Shown piece after piece: positions 55,289 through 63,732 of a stretch of DNA of 64,000 nucleotides. The DNA is from SIG603 sp964370635 (GTDB lineage: Bacteria; Bacillota; Clostridia; Oscillospirales; Acutalibacteraceae), in NCBI GenBank assembly GCA_964370635.1, contig CAYJJU010000007.1, positions 1 to 64,000 on the forward strand, given 5' to 3'. The notes beneath the pieces are model-generated. The model saw only the letters and a program-made list of their open reading frames with translations, was not told the origin of the DNA and made no database searches. Positions within the stretch are counted from its first letter, which is position 1; each line of letters begins with the position of its first letter. Both the position numbers and the translations under genes were made by a program.

Positions 55289-56422
55289 TTAATCCTTAAA
55301 CATTTTATTCAGGCTCTCAAGTATGCTCACAACTTTTTCGCGGTTTACATAATATTTCATAGTGCTAGTGTTCATGTTTTCAATAAAAATTATACCGCTA
55401 CTTACCAAGGCTCCTATGTGATGTGAAATTGTTGCAGGCGTTATGCCAAGGCGCTCTGCAAGGGTTTTTCCGTTGCATGGCGAGTCTAAAAGTGACATGA
55501 CTATCTCGTATTTCCTCGCCTCACCCAAGCATTTAATTATATTTTGCATCTCTTTTTTAGACGGTTTATTTTTCACTAAACTTGAGGCATAGTAGAAAAA
55601 TACGCCTACGAACATATAATTTTCTATGCTGGTTTTCCCCAAATCTGTTATCCCTGCGCCGTTAAACACCGCCAGAGAAAAATATATTTTCGGCATATTT
55701 TGTTCAGAAAAATTCATATGAAAATATTTTAACAAATCTTTGTCCGTCGCATTTTCTAAAAAATCTTCGAGCGCCTTTCTGTATTTTTCCATTATAGGCT
55801 CTATCATTTTTAAATTATCGACATATATCTCATACACCGTACTGAGCATACTCTCTACTTTTTCTTTATACGTCGCAAAATTTGTTACAGCACTTAAAAT
55901 TTTCCATTTTTTTCCGTCTTCAAGCTCTGATTTTTCAAGCTCTTCTAAAAATTTTTCAAAACTATTTATATGCTCTAAGCCTTCTCTTTCTACAAACGCA
56001 GGATTTATTTCCCCTTTGTAAATAAAGGCATGGTACGCCGCCGAGTAAATGCCTGTTTTTTCATCACAGCCTATCACACCGCAGACATGAGGTAAATACA
56101 TGGTGAGCATTGCGGTTATAGAGGTTTCCTCAAACTGCTCTTCATTTTCTACTATCGCACCAAAATATTTTTCTAAAGTTTCATCGTCTATGTTTGATTT
56201 TTCGTATACTGCATTAAAAAACTCCCCCAAAAGTTTCGCATCGTCTAGCAGCTCTTTTCCCTCAGCCTTTGAAATATCATGCTCTTTTAAAACTTTTTCC
56301 GCCCAAGAAATTACAGTGTATCCATTATCTTCTTTATCACGTTTTATGCGTGCCATAAACTCTAAATACACCATGATTTCAATTTCTTTTGCTATTTCAA
56401 AACTATGTAGCTTCTGTTCCAT
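55289..56422 (-). CDS. ArsR-type winged-helix regulator with long N-terminal domain
   Basis: A 377-residue protein from the start at 56422 (GAGG upstream; six more in-frame residues are possible). Residues 1-300 are alpha-helical and acidic with no recognised motif and may bind a ligand. The C-terminus (about 305-375) is a winged helix: MSLLDSPCNGKTLAERLGITPATISHHIGALVSSGIIFIENMNTSTMKYYVNREKV, where TPATISHHIGAL is the ArsR recognition helix. ArsR domains are usually single and about 100 residues, so the long N-terminal part is unusual. It overlaps the MFS gene end by 20 bp and palindromes lie in the shared promoter. Confidence 0.82.
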   Translation of the reverse strand: MEQKLHSFEIAKEIEIMVYLEFMARIKRDKEDNGYTVISWAEKVLKEHDISKAEGKELLDDAKLLGEFFNAVYEKSNIDDETLEKYFGAIVENEEQFEETSITAMLTMYLPHVCGVIGCDEKTGIYSAAYHAFIYKGEINPAFVEREGLEHINSFEKFLEELEKSELEDGKKWKILSAVTNFATYKEKVESMLSTVYEIYVDNLKMIEPIMEKYRKALEDFLENATDKDLLKYFHMNFSEQNMPKIYFSLAVFNGAGITDLGKTSIENYMFVGVFFYYASSLVKNKPSKKEMQNIIKCLGEARKYEIVMSLLDSPCNGKTLAERLGITPATISHHIGALVSSGIIFIENMNTSTMKYYVNREKVVSILESLNKMFKD

Positions 56423-57683
56423 TTTCATTTTCCTCTTCATTTATAATGTCAATTTTTTTGCTTATAAAAATATATACAGCATATATGGCACACATTAATC
56501 CAAAAATTATAAATATAATGTCAACTCCGATAAATGCGGACATTAAAGCAAGCGCAAATGACGCCACGGGCGCACAGGCGGTTGCAAGCGAATTAAATAT
56601 GCCTGCTATTCTTGCAAGATACTCTTTTGGCACGGCTTTCATAAAACTTGTGCTTACATTTACGCTAAGCACACCCGAGGATATTCCAAAAAGTATGCAT
56701 ATGCCTAATACCACCGATATTTTAATCGGCACAATTAAAATCATGGTGCTTAATACCCAAACTGCATATATTCCTGCCATAAAAAATCCCGATAAGGCAA
56801 AAACTTTCTTGCTACTTATTTTATCACAAACTATAGGCGCAAGTAAACCACCAATTACCGTGCCTACAGTCAGTGCCACCGATGCATATGCATAAATATC
56901 TACCGAAAGACTTAGGTAATCACCAATAAAAAGTGCCGCATAAGTGTTTATTGCCGTCGATAAAAAATTTATTATAATTGCAATCATACACACATAAAAA
57001 ATTTTTTTAATGCTAAAAAATGTTTTAATGCCCTCTTTATATTCTCTTATAAATCTTCCTTTTTCCTTTACCTTTTTTTCAACTTTTTCCTCTTTGTGTT
57101 TAATCATTGAAATAATGAAAAATGAGATAACAAAAGTCGCTGCATCAATAATAAATGCAAAGTATATACCTAAAGTAGCAACTATAAATCCAGTAACCGC
57201 AAGGCCTACCACCGTCGCAATTTGTGAAGAGCTTTGGCTAAGCCCCACACCTGTTTCATAATTTTCTTTACTTAAAATATGCGGTACAAAGGCGACACCT
57301 GCAGGCGTTCTTATTGTTTCAACCGTTGCATTTACAAGCGTTATTATTAGCAGTAGCACAGGATTTAATAAATTTGCAAGATAAAGAACGGCCACCAGTG
57401 CCATAATTATTGCGCCTGATAAATCGGCAAGCATCATAATAACCTTTTTATTTTGTCTTTCCACCCAAACGGCAATAAATGACTGCATGACAAGCATTGG
57501 AAACAGCGACGCACCTGCAATTACCGCTATCCACACGGGGTCTGCCGTAAGTTCATACACAAGCCATGTAAAGGCGATGTTGTCAATACTTGAACCAAAG
57601 GCGCTAATCACATTTGCTATAATGAGTTTAATATATCCCTTGTCGTTTCCCAAATTCTTATACTTAGATAACATTCTAATCAC
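56403..57683 (-). CDS. MFS transporter (MFS_3/DHA3 type)
   Basis: A 426-residue, 12-helix major facilitator. SAFGSSIDNIAFTWLVYELTADPVWIAVIAGASLFPMLVMQSFIAVWVERQNKKVIMMLADLSGA (about 33-97) is the DHA3-like N-half, with the loop motif DRxxKK-like VWVERQNKKVIM. A charged loop (KHKEEKVEKKVKEKGRFIREYKEGIKTFF, about 195-225) links the halves. The family exports macrolides and other hydrophobic compounds. It leads a two-gene unit with the ArsR-type regulator, behind a promoter with operator repeats (57690-57759), so efflux is probably self-limited. Confidence 0.9.
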   Translation of the reverse strand: MIRMLSKYKNLGNDKGYIKLIIANVISAFGSSIDNIAFTWLVYELTADPVWIAVIAGASLFPMLVMQSFIAVWVERQNKKVIMMLADLSGAIIMALVAVLYLANLLNPVLLLIITLVNATVETIRTPAGVAFVPHILSKENYETGVGLSQSSSQIATVVGLAVTGFIVATLGIYFAFIIDAATFVISFFIISMIKHKEEKVEKKVKEKGRFIREYKEGIKTFFSIKKIFYVCMIAIIINFLSTAINTYAALFIGDYLSLSVDIYAYASVALTVGTVIGGLLAPIVCDKISSKKVFALSGFFMAGIYAVWVLSTMILIVPIKISVVLGICILFGISSGVLSVNVSTSFMKAVPKEYLARIAGIFNSLATACAPVASFALALMSAFIGVDIIFIIFGLMCAIYAVYIFISKKIDIINEEENENGTEAT

Positions 57684-57689
57684 TCCATT

Positions 57690-57759
57690 CGATGTTCGTT
57701 AAACACATAATAGCATATGATTAGATGTTTGTCAATACAGAAGTTAGATGTTCATCTAA
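57690..57759 (-). promoter_or_regulatory. MFS-ArsR promoter with three operator-like sites
   Basis: Minus-strand -35 TTGACA (57730-57735), 17-bp spacer, -10 TATTAT (57707-57712). The palindrome TTAGATG-TT-CATCTAA (57744-57759) lies just upstream; its half-site TTAGATGTTTG (57721-57731) covers the spacer and part of the -35, and a weaker GATGTTCGTTAA (57691-57702) lies downstream. Repeats of one motif around a promoter are typical of ArsR-family autoregulation. Confidence 0.78.
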
Positions 57760-57767
57760 TTAATTAA

Positions 57768-57788
57768 GGGCGGATTTAAAATCCGCCC
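57768..57788 (-). terminator. Terminator of the iol operon
   Basis: GGGCGGATTT / AAATCCGCCC around the centre, followed on the minus strand by TTAATTAATT. It lies 44 bp after iolA and isolates the operon from the MFS promoter. Confidence 0.75.
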
Positions 57789-57831
57789 AATTACTTTAAT
57801 TTATTCTCTTGACTACAAACGTAGTGAATTA

Positions 57832-59334
57832 TCAAATAGTTCCATCCCAAGTGCTTACCTTGGTGTTTTTCATTTCTTCTTCATCAAACCAGTGGCTTGT
57901 CACACATTTGCTTTCTGTGTAGAATTTAACCCCGTCTTTTCCAAGGCAGTGTAAATCACCAAAGAAAGAGTCTTTGTGTCCGCTAAATGGAAAAATCCCA
58001 ATTGGCACAGGGATGCCAACATTGACACCGACCATTCCGCCGTCTGTTTTCATGGTAAATTCTCTTGCGTAGTAACCATTTTGAGTGTAAATAACAGAGC
58101 CGTTTGCAAATGGATTGTCATTCATTATTTTAACGCCCTCATCAAAATTCTTCACCCTTTTAACACAAAGCACAGGGCCAAAAATTTCGCTTGTTCCTAT
58201 AGACATTTCTTCGCTGACATTGTCAAAGATTGTCGGTGCAAGATAAAATCCGTCTTCATAACCTGAAACTGTGACTTCTCTGCCGTCAAGGATTAAGTCT
58301 GCTCCCTCTTCTATGCCTTTTTCTATCCATTTTAAAATGCTTTGTTTGTGACTTTCTGTCACAACAGGACCCATGCCAGATGTTTTATCATATGCAGGGC
58401 CTACTTTTACATTTTTAGCAAGCTCTACAAGTTTTGCCACAAGTTTGTCTGCAATTTGCTCTTCGACCACAACTACAGGAAGAGCCATGCATCTCTCGCC
58501 GGCACAGCCGAATGCCGCATTTATTATACCGGCAGCCGTTCTGTCTATCGCCGCATCGTTTAACACGAGCGCATGATTCTTCGCCTCGCACAAAGCCTGT
58601 ACTCTTTTACCGTTTTTCGCAGCAACTGAGTAAATATGTTTTCCAACTCCTGTGCTTCCGACGAATGAAATTCCTTTAACATCTTCATGATTTAAGAAAA
58701 TTTCTGCCTCATTTCTTGAACAGCTAACTATGTTAAGCACACCGTCTGGAAGTCCTGCTTCCTTATAAATTTCGGCAAATCTTAAAGCAGTCCTCGGAGT
58801 AGTTGTCGAAACTTTTAAGACTATCGTATTACCTGTTGCAATGCATAAGGGTGTCATCCAACCCATAGGTATCATTGCAGGGAAGTTAAACGGAGTAATG
58901 CCGGCAAACACGCCTATAGGCTCTCTGTATAGCACAGTATCAAAACCCTGTGAGGCATTCATTAAGGACTCACCCATCATAAGCGACGGTGCAGAGCAGG
59001 CAAGCTCTGTGCCTTCTTTTGCTTTTAAGACATCGCCCTTTGCTTCTTCTAGAACTTTTCCGTGCTCTGTCGCAACAAGCAGTGTTAGCTCGTCTAAATA
59101 TTTATCGATTAAGTCGCGCACCTTGTAAAGCACTTGCACTCTTTTCACCACGGGAGTCCTTGACCATTTTTCGTATGCGTTTTTAGCCACGGCTATTGCC
59201 TCTGTAACTTCATCTGCGGTGCAGCATGGTGCCATGCCTACAATTTCACCTGTGCTTGGGTTATAAATTTCTGTAAATTTTGTGGTAGAGGAGCTTTTGT
59301 ACTCCCCGTTTACGAAATATTTTAAATTTTCCAT
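57832..59334 (-). CDS. iolA: CoA-acylating (methyl)malonate-semialdehyde dehydrogenase
   Basis: A 500-residue NAD-dependent aldehyde dehydrogenase that converts malonate semialdehyde (from inositol) to acetyl-CoA and CO2. The start at 59334 has GGAG six bases upstream; four extra residues lack one. IPMGWMTPLCIATGNTIVLKVSTTTPRTA near 160-188 is the NAD site, ISFVGSTGVGKHIY near 226, and NAAFGCAGERCMALPVVVV near 278-296 carries the catalytic Cys. The missing general-base Glu in LCEAKNHALVL, replaced by a Cys-Glu arrangement, fits CoA-dependent members. It ends the iol operon, next to mgtC. Confidence 0.94.
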   Translation of the reverse strand: MENLKYFVNGEYKSSSTTKFTEIYNPSTGEIVGMAPCCTADEVTEAIAVAKNAYEKWSRTPVVKRVQVLYKVRDLIDKYLDELTLLVATEHGKVLEEAKGDVLKAKEGTELACSAPSLMMGESLMNASQGFDTVLYREPIGVFAGITPFNFPAMIPMGWMTPLCIATGNTIVLKVSTTTPRTALRFAEIYKEAGLPDGVLNIVSCSRNEAEIFLNHEDVKGISFVGSTGVGKHIYSVAAKNGKRVQALCEAKNHALVLNDAAIDRTAAGIINAAFGCAGERCMALPVVVVEEQIADKLVAKLVELAKNVKVGPAYDKTSGMGPVVTESHKQSILKWIEKGIEEGADLILDGREVTVSGYEDGFYLAPTIFDNVSEEMSIGTSEIFGPVLCVKRVKNFDEGVKIMNDNPFANGSVIYTQNGYYAREFTMKTDGGMVGVNVGIPVPIGIFPFSGHKDSFFGDLHCLGKDGVKFYTESKCVTSHWFDEEEMKNTKVSTWDGTI

Positions 59335-59366
59335 TTCATACTCCATTCTGCCGTTTTACGGCAACA

Positions 59367-60059
59367 TTATATTTTTTCGACGAATTTGACGCCTTTTATG
59401 TCACTTATGGTTTCGATAACTTCGTTTACATTTACAACTTGTTTTGCTTTTATCGTCATGACTGAGGCAACTGAGGAACCTGTGGCAACATTGATATCAG
59501 TAAGTTCAATATCTACCACTGTAAGGTCTCTCGCTCGAAGTCTTGCCATGAATTTGCTTAAATGTCCAATTTCGTTGAACTCGACGTACACATTCATTAT
59601 ATTTGAACGAGAAATCATATAGGTATTAAATTTAGAAATTGCGGTTTCAACAACAATTATCATAAAGCTTCCAAAAAGTGCAAGCTCATAAAAGCCTATT
59701 CCGATTGCAAGTCCCAAAGTTGCAGAGGTCCAGAGTCCTGCGGCTGTGGTAAGCCCTTTAACTTTCTGCCTACCCGTGACTATTATTGCACCTGCACCGA
59801 GAAAACCGATACCGCTTATCACTTGTGCTCCAAATCTTGCAGGGTCTGAACCTTCAAAATACTCTACAATAAATTGGTTTGTGAGCATCGCAATAGTAGC
59901 ACCCATGCAAACAATTATATGTGTCTTCATTCCCATGGGTTTGCCCTTTATACCACGCTCAACCCCAACAATACCGCCACAAATTATGCACAAGATTATT
60001 CGAATTGCCATACTCAAAAAGCTTAAATCCTTAAGCCATGGGAAAACATCTATTAGCAA
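59367..60059 (-). CDS. MgtC/SapB-family membrane protein within the iol operon
   Basis: A 230-residue protein. The N-terminal half (about 15-140) has four to five hydrophobic helices with GGIVGVERGIKGKPMGMKTHIIVCMGATIAML and GIGFLGAGAIIVTGRQKVKGLTTAAGLWTSATLGLAIG, the MgtC/SapB signature. The C-terminal half (about 150-230) is an ACT-like soluble domain. MgtC proteins modulate F1Fo ATPase or Mg2+/virulence responses in pathogens; the function of gut homologues is unknown. TTG start at 60059 with GGAGGG seven bases before. It lies 30 bp after iolE and 32 bp before iolA. Confidence 0.92.
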   Translation of the reverse strand: MLIDVFPWLKDLSFLSMAIRIILCIICGGIVGVERGIKGKPMGMKTHIIVCMGATIAMLTNQFIVEYFEGSDPARFGAQVISGIGFLGAGAIIVTGRQKVKGLTTAAGLWTSATLGLAIGIGFYELALFGSFMIIVVETAISKFNTYMISRSNIMNVYVEFNEIGHLSKFMARLRARDLTVVDIELTDINVATGSSVASVMTIKAKQVVNVNEVIETISDIKGVKFVEKI

Positions 60060-60089
60060 TACGATCCCTCCATTTTATCCTTAAAGCAA

Positions 60090-60986
60090 CTATATTTTTG
60101 CATGCTCTCTTATATATTGTCTTGCTTTTACGGCATATTCAAATGGATTTGCTATTTTGGGGTCTTGTTCTGCTTCTACTAATAACCAACCCTCATAACC
60201 TTTGTCCGAGAGCATTTGAAGCAGTGGCTTAAAATCTATGCAACCATCGCCAGGCACTGTAAAAGCACCCAGTCTTACGCCTTTTAAAAAGCTTAACTTT
60301 TCTTCACGCACCTTATCGACTTGTTTAATTCTAATGTCTTTTAAATGCACGTGTTTTATTCTATCCATATATTTTTCAAGTATGGAAATAGGCGAAACTC
60401 CTGCGTAAAAGAGGTGTCCTGTATCGTATAGCAAAAATACTTTTTCAGGGTCTGTTTCACTCATTAACCTGTCAATTTCATCCTCGTTTTGCACAACTGT
60501 GCCCATGTGATGATGAAACACAAGTTTCATGCCTTTTTCAAGTGCTAAATCACCCAGTTTTTCAAGTCCGCTTGCAAGCACTTTCCACTCTTTCTCATTT
60601 AAGGTGTATTTGCTCTCAAAAAGAGCTGTTTCCATTTGGCCTTGTACGCTGTGGCTTTGCTCAGACACTACGACTACCTTTGCGCCCATTGCGTGTAAAA
60701 AATCTCTGTGCGCTATGAAGTCTTTCTTCACCTCTTCAAAGTCTTTTGTGAGCACAAAAGAGCTAAACCAAGCGCTTGCTATCTCCAAATTTCTGATTTT
60801 AAGATGCGCTTTTAAAACTTCTACATCTCTTGGATATTTATTACCTACCTCTGTGCCGTTAAAGCCTGCAAGCGCCGCTTCGCTTATGCACTGCTCAAAA
60901 CTGTTCTCCGAGCCTAAATCGGGCATGTCGTCATTGGTCCAAGCTATGGGTGCTATTCCTAGTTTAATTTTACTGTTTTCAAACAT
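60090..60986 (-). CDS. iolE: Myo-inosose-2 dehydratase
   Basis: A 298-residue TIM-barrel enzyme that dehydrates scyllo-inosose to 3D-trihydroxycyclohexane-1,2-dione, step two of inositol catabolism. IKLGIAPIAWTNDDMPDLGSENSFEQCISEAALAGFNGTEVGNKYPRD (6-53) is diagnostic. LVFHHHMGTVVQNEDEI near 146-162, LLYDTGHLFYAGVSP near 174 and HVHLKDIRIKQVDKVREEKLSFLKGVRLGAFTVPGDGCIDF near 200-240 give the metal ligands (Glu, Asp, His). Length is normal. It follows iolD by 15 bp. Confidence 0.97.
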   Translation of the reverse strand: MFENSKIKLGIAPIAWTNDDMPDLGSENSFEQCISEAALAGFNGTEVGNKYPRDVEVLKAHLKIRNLEIASAWFSSFVLTKDFEEVKKDFIAHRDFLHAMGAKVVVVSEQSHSVQGQMETALFESKYTLNEKEWKVLASGLEKLGDLALEKGMKLVFHHHMGTVVQNEDEIDRLMSETDPEKVFLLYDTGHLFYAGVSPISILEKYMDRIKHVHLKDIRIKQVDKVREEKLSFLKGVRLGAFTVPGDGCIDFKPLLQMLSDKGYEGWLLVEAEQDPKIANPFEYAVKARQYIREHAKI

Positions 60987-61001
60987 TTTTCTTTCCTCCG
61001 A

Positions 61002-62930
61002 TTAATATTTTCTTGCCTTGTTAAAATTTTCTACTTTGTCATTATATGCCTTATTTACCGTTTCAATTTCACTTACAGCCGCAACGCCTACATTCCACCA
61101 TGCACCATAGCCGTCTGTCATGGTTTTTGGAAGCACTTTAATGTCTATAAGCACAGATTTTTCATCGTCCCTTGCCGCTTCTATCGCATTTATAAGCTCT
61201 TCCTCATTTTTAGCGCTGTATGCATTTAGGCCATAGCCTTTTGCTATCATTGCAAAGTCGGTTTCTATGAGTGCACCGTCTTGTGCTCCACTATCTGTTC
61301 TATATCTAAACTCTGTTGCAAGACTATCCATGCCCTGCCCCATTTGCAAATTATTGATACATCCAAAACCGCAGTTGTCAAATAGTAGCACTATAATTTT
61401 TTTATTTTCTTGAAGTGAGGTTGTAAGCTCTGAATGAAGCATAATAAAGCTTCCGTCGCCTACCATTGAGTACACTTCCGTGTCAGGTTTTGCCATTTTA
61501 GCACCAAGAGCCGCCTGAATTTCATAACCCATGCATGAGTAGCCGTACTCCATGTGGTATGCATCCCTTGCATCGGTCTCCCACATACGCTGTAAATCTC
61601 CCGGTAAAGAGCCCGAAGCACCCACAACTATCGCGTCACTCGCAATTTTTTCTCTTATAATGCCCAAAGCCTGTGTTTGAGTTAGCATACCACCTGTAAG
61701 TTTAACAAATTCATCTATGGTTTTTTCATTTCTCGCCTTTACTAAAGGTTCGAAATTTTCACAGTATTTATAATTTGTCAGCCTTTTCATTTCCTCTTGC
61801 CAAAGCTTTTTAGCAGTCTTAATTTCGTCTTTATAAGAAGATTTATAATTCACCTTTGCTAGCTCTTCCATTAAAATTTTCAGCGTTTTATCGGCATCAC
61901 CCACAAGAGAAAGGGCATCCATTTTATTTCCGTGATACTGTGACATGTTAATTGTGATAAACTGCGTGTCCTCATCTTTAAATGCAGATTTTGATGCAGT
62001 TGTGAAGTCTGACAGCCTGCTACCAACGGCAATAATCACATCAGCCTCTTTTGCTACCGTATTTGAAGCGGAGTTTCCCGTTACACCGATTCCGCCTAAA
62101 TTATAGGCATTAGACGATAAGCACGCACTTTTTCCCGCCTGTGTTTCTGAAAAGGGTATATTGAATTTTTCACAAAATGCTTCAAGTGTTTTTCCCGCTT
62201 GTGAGTATCTTACACCGCCGCCGCATATGACCAGCGGTTTTTTCTTTTTGCTGATAATTTTCACCGCTTCTAACACAGCGTCAATCTCGGCTGTAGGCTG
62301 TGGTATTTTGTGCACTCTTTTATTAAAGAAATATTCAGGGTAATCATAGCTTTCGCCTTGCACATCTTGCGGTATACTTATGCAAACGCCACCTGTATGC
62401 GCAGGGTCTGTGAGCACTCTCATTGCATTTATCATTGCACTCATTAACTGCTCTGGCCTATGTATTCTGTCCCAATATCTGCTAACAGGCCTAAATGCAT
62501 CACTTGTGGTGATGGATAAATCATAAGCTTGCTCTAGCTGTTGCAGTACAGGGTCGGGCTGTCTTGTGGCGTGTGTGTCGCCTGTAAAGACTAGTAGCGG
62601 TATGTTATTAACCGTTGCCGTCGCAACTGCCGTCACCATATTTGCGGCTCCAGGGCCTATCGATGAAGCGCAGGCAATGATTTTTCTTCTGTTATACTCC
62701 TTTGCAAAGCCGGTTGCAACATGCGCCATGCCTTGCTCGTTTCTGCCTTGGTAGACCTTAAGCCCTCCTGGATTTTCACCGAGTGCTTGACCTAGACCGC
62801 AGACTATTCCGTGGCCGAAAACCGTAAAAACTCCGTCTACAAACTTTGTTTCCTCACCGTTAAAGCTCACATATTGATTGTCAAGAAATTTCACCAAGGC
62901 TTGAGCCATGGTCATTTTTATGTATTTCAT
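61002..62930 (-). CDS. iolD: 3D-(3,5/4)-trihydroxycyclohexane-1,2-dione hydrolase (IolD)
   Basis: A 642-residue thiamine-diphosphate enzyme that opens the inositol ring to 5-deoxy-glucuronate. The N-terminal PYR domain has GIVCGLGQALGENPGGLKVYQGRNEQGMAHVATGFAKE (Glu for ThDP activation). A central domain (about 210-360, VEAV-KIISKKKKPLVICGGGVRYSQAG) resembles acetolactate synthase, and the PP domain (about 430-560) has YSMVGDGSFIMLHSEL near 490-505, the GDGS metal motif, and NNCGFGCINNLQMGQGMD. Length and order are normal for IolD. Confidence 0.98.
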   Translation of the reverse strand: MKYIKMTMAQALVKFLDNQYVSFNGEETKFVDGVFTVFGHGIVCGLGQALGENPGGLKVYQGRNEQGMAHVATGFAKEYNRRKIIACASSIGPGAANMVTAVATATVNNIPLLVFTGDTHATRQPDPVLQQLEQAYDLSITTSDAFRPVSRYWDRIHRPEQLMSAMINAMRVLTDPAHTGGVCISIPQDVQGESYDYPEYFFNKRVHKIPQPTAEIDAVLEAVKIISKKKKPLVICGGGVRYSQAGKTLEAFCEKFNIPFSETQAGKSACLSSNAYNLGGIGVTGNSASNTVAKEADVIIAVGSRLSDFTTASKSAFKDEDTQFITINMSQYHGNKMDALSLVGDADKTLKILMEELAKVNYKSSYKDEIKTAKKLWQEEMKRLTNYKYCENFEPLVKARNEKTIDEFVKLTGGMLTQTQALGIIREKIASDAIVVGASGSLPGDLQRMWETDARDAYHMEYGYSCMGYEIQAALGAKMAKPDTEVYSMVGDGSFIMLHSELTTSLQENKKIIVLLFDNCGFGCINNLQMGQGMDSLATEFRYRTDSGAQDGALIETDFAMIAKGYGLNAYSAKNEEELINAIEAARDDEKSVLIDIKVLPKTMTDGYGAWWNVGVAAVSEIETVNKAYNDKVENFNKARKY

Positions 62931-62941
62931 ACTCTAACCTC

Positions 62942-63709
62942 TCATTCTTCATCAAGTAGCCACTTATGCTGTGGGTCGTCTACTCTATCTGTCCAAGGAT
63001 TCCCATCAAGATGCCTTATCATCCAGCAGTAATACATGCTGTATCCCGGTGCCGTTACCTGTGGATGCGTCACCCCACCTGGAATGATACTCGCACTGCC
63101 CTGTGTCACCTTATAGACATCTTCTCCAATAAAAGATGCGCCAAAGCCTTGCTCTTTTGAAAATTTATGATAATAAATCTCGGGTTGCTCGTGGCTGTGC
63201 GGAATGTAACTTGACCATCTTCCGGGTAAGTTTATTACTTCACCTATTACCATATTAGAATATGGTGCGTTAAAGTAATCAAACACTGTAAGCACCTGTC
63301 TTTTTGCAGTGCCTTCCCATTTTTCACCGCCAAAACACTCTTGTTTGCAGTCATCGGGCGTGTAAAACACAGAGTCGAATTCCTTCTCGTTTACTGTTTG
63401 CTGTAAAATAATCTCACTGTCTTTAATGGCTTTAATTTTTACGTTTTTCATTTTTGCAACATGTAGACAGTATGGCTTTTCACTAAAGCAGTCTTTTCTT
63501 TTTGCCTCTTCCACCCTATTTTCAAAGGTATAATAAATTTCTCCGCTTACCAAAAGCACGGCGCTTTCATTGTCGTCGCTGTAAATTTCAAGCTCTTTGC
63601 CTTCTTCAAGCTTGATTACCTTGACATCCATAAGCATTTCGGCATTTTTTTCTCCCTGTTTTGATAACTCTTTTATTCCGTTTGCATCAAAATCATATTT
63701 TACTAACAT
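62942..63709 (-). CDS. iolB: 5-deoxy-glucuronate isomerase
   Basis: A 255-residue cupin-type isomerase that turns 5-deoxy-glucuronate into 2-deoxy-5-keto-gluconate. The fold is a bicupin: KSEL-like N-half (IYYTFENRVEEAKRKDCF) and C-half with GRWSSYIPHSHEQPEIYYHKFSKEQGFG near 166-193, where HSHEQPEIYYHKF is the metal-binding cupin motif, and IIPGGVTHPQVTAPGYSMYYCWMIRHLDGNPW near 215-247. These match IolB throughout. Slightly short at the N-terminus compared with the Bacillus protein (about 270). It lies 11 bp before iolD. Confidence 0.95.
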   Translation of the reverse strand: MLVKYDFDANGIKELSKQGEKNAEMLMDVKVIKLEEGKELEIYSDDNESAVLLVSGEIYYTFENRVEEAKRKDCFSEKPYCLHVAKMKNVKIKAIKDSEIILQQTVNEKEFDSVFYTPDDCKQECFGGEKWEGTAKRQVLTVFDYFNAPYSNMVIGEVINLPGRWSSYIPHSHEQPEIYYHKFSKEQGFGASFIGEDVYKVTQGSASIIPGGVTHPQVTAPGYSMYYCWMIRHLDGNPWTDRVDDPQHKWLLDEE

Positions 63710-63732
63710 AGTACTACCCCTTTATATAAATT

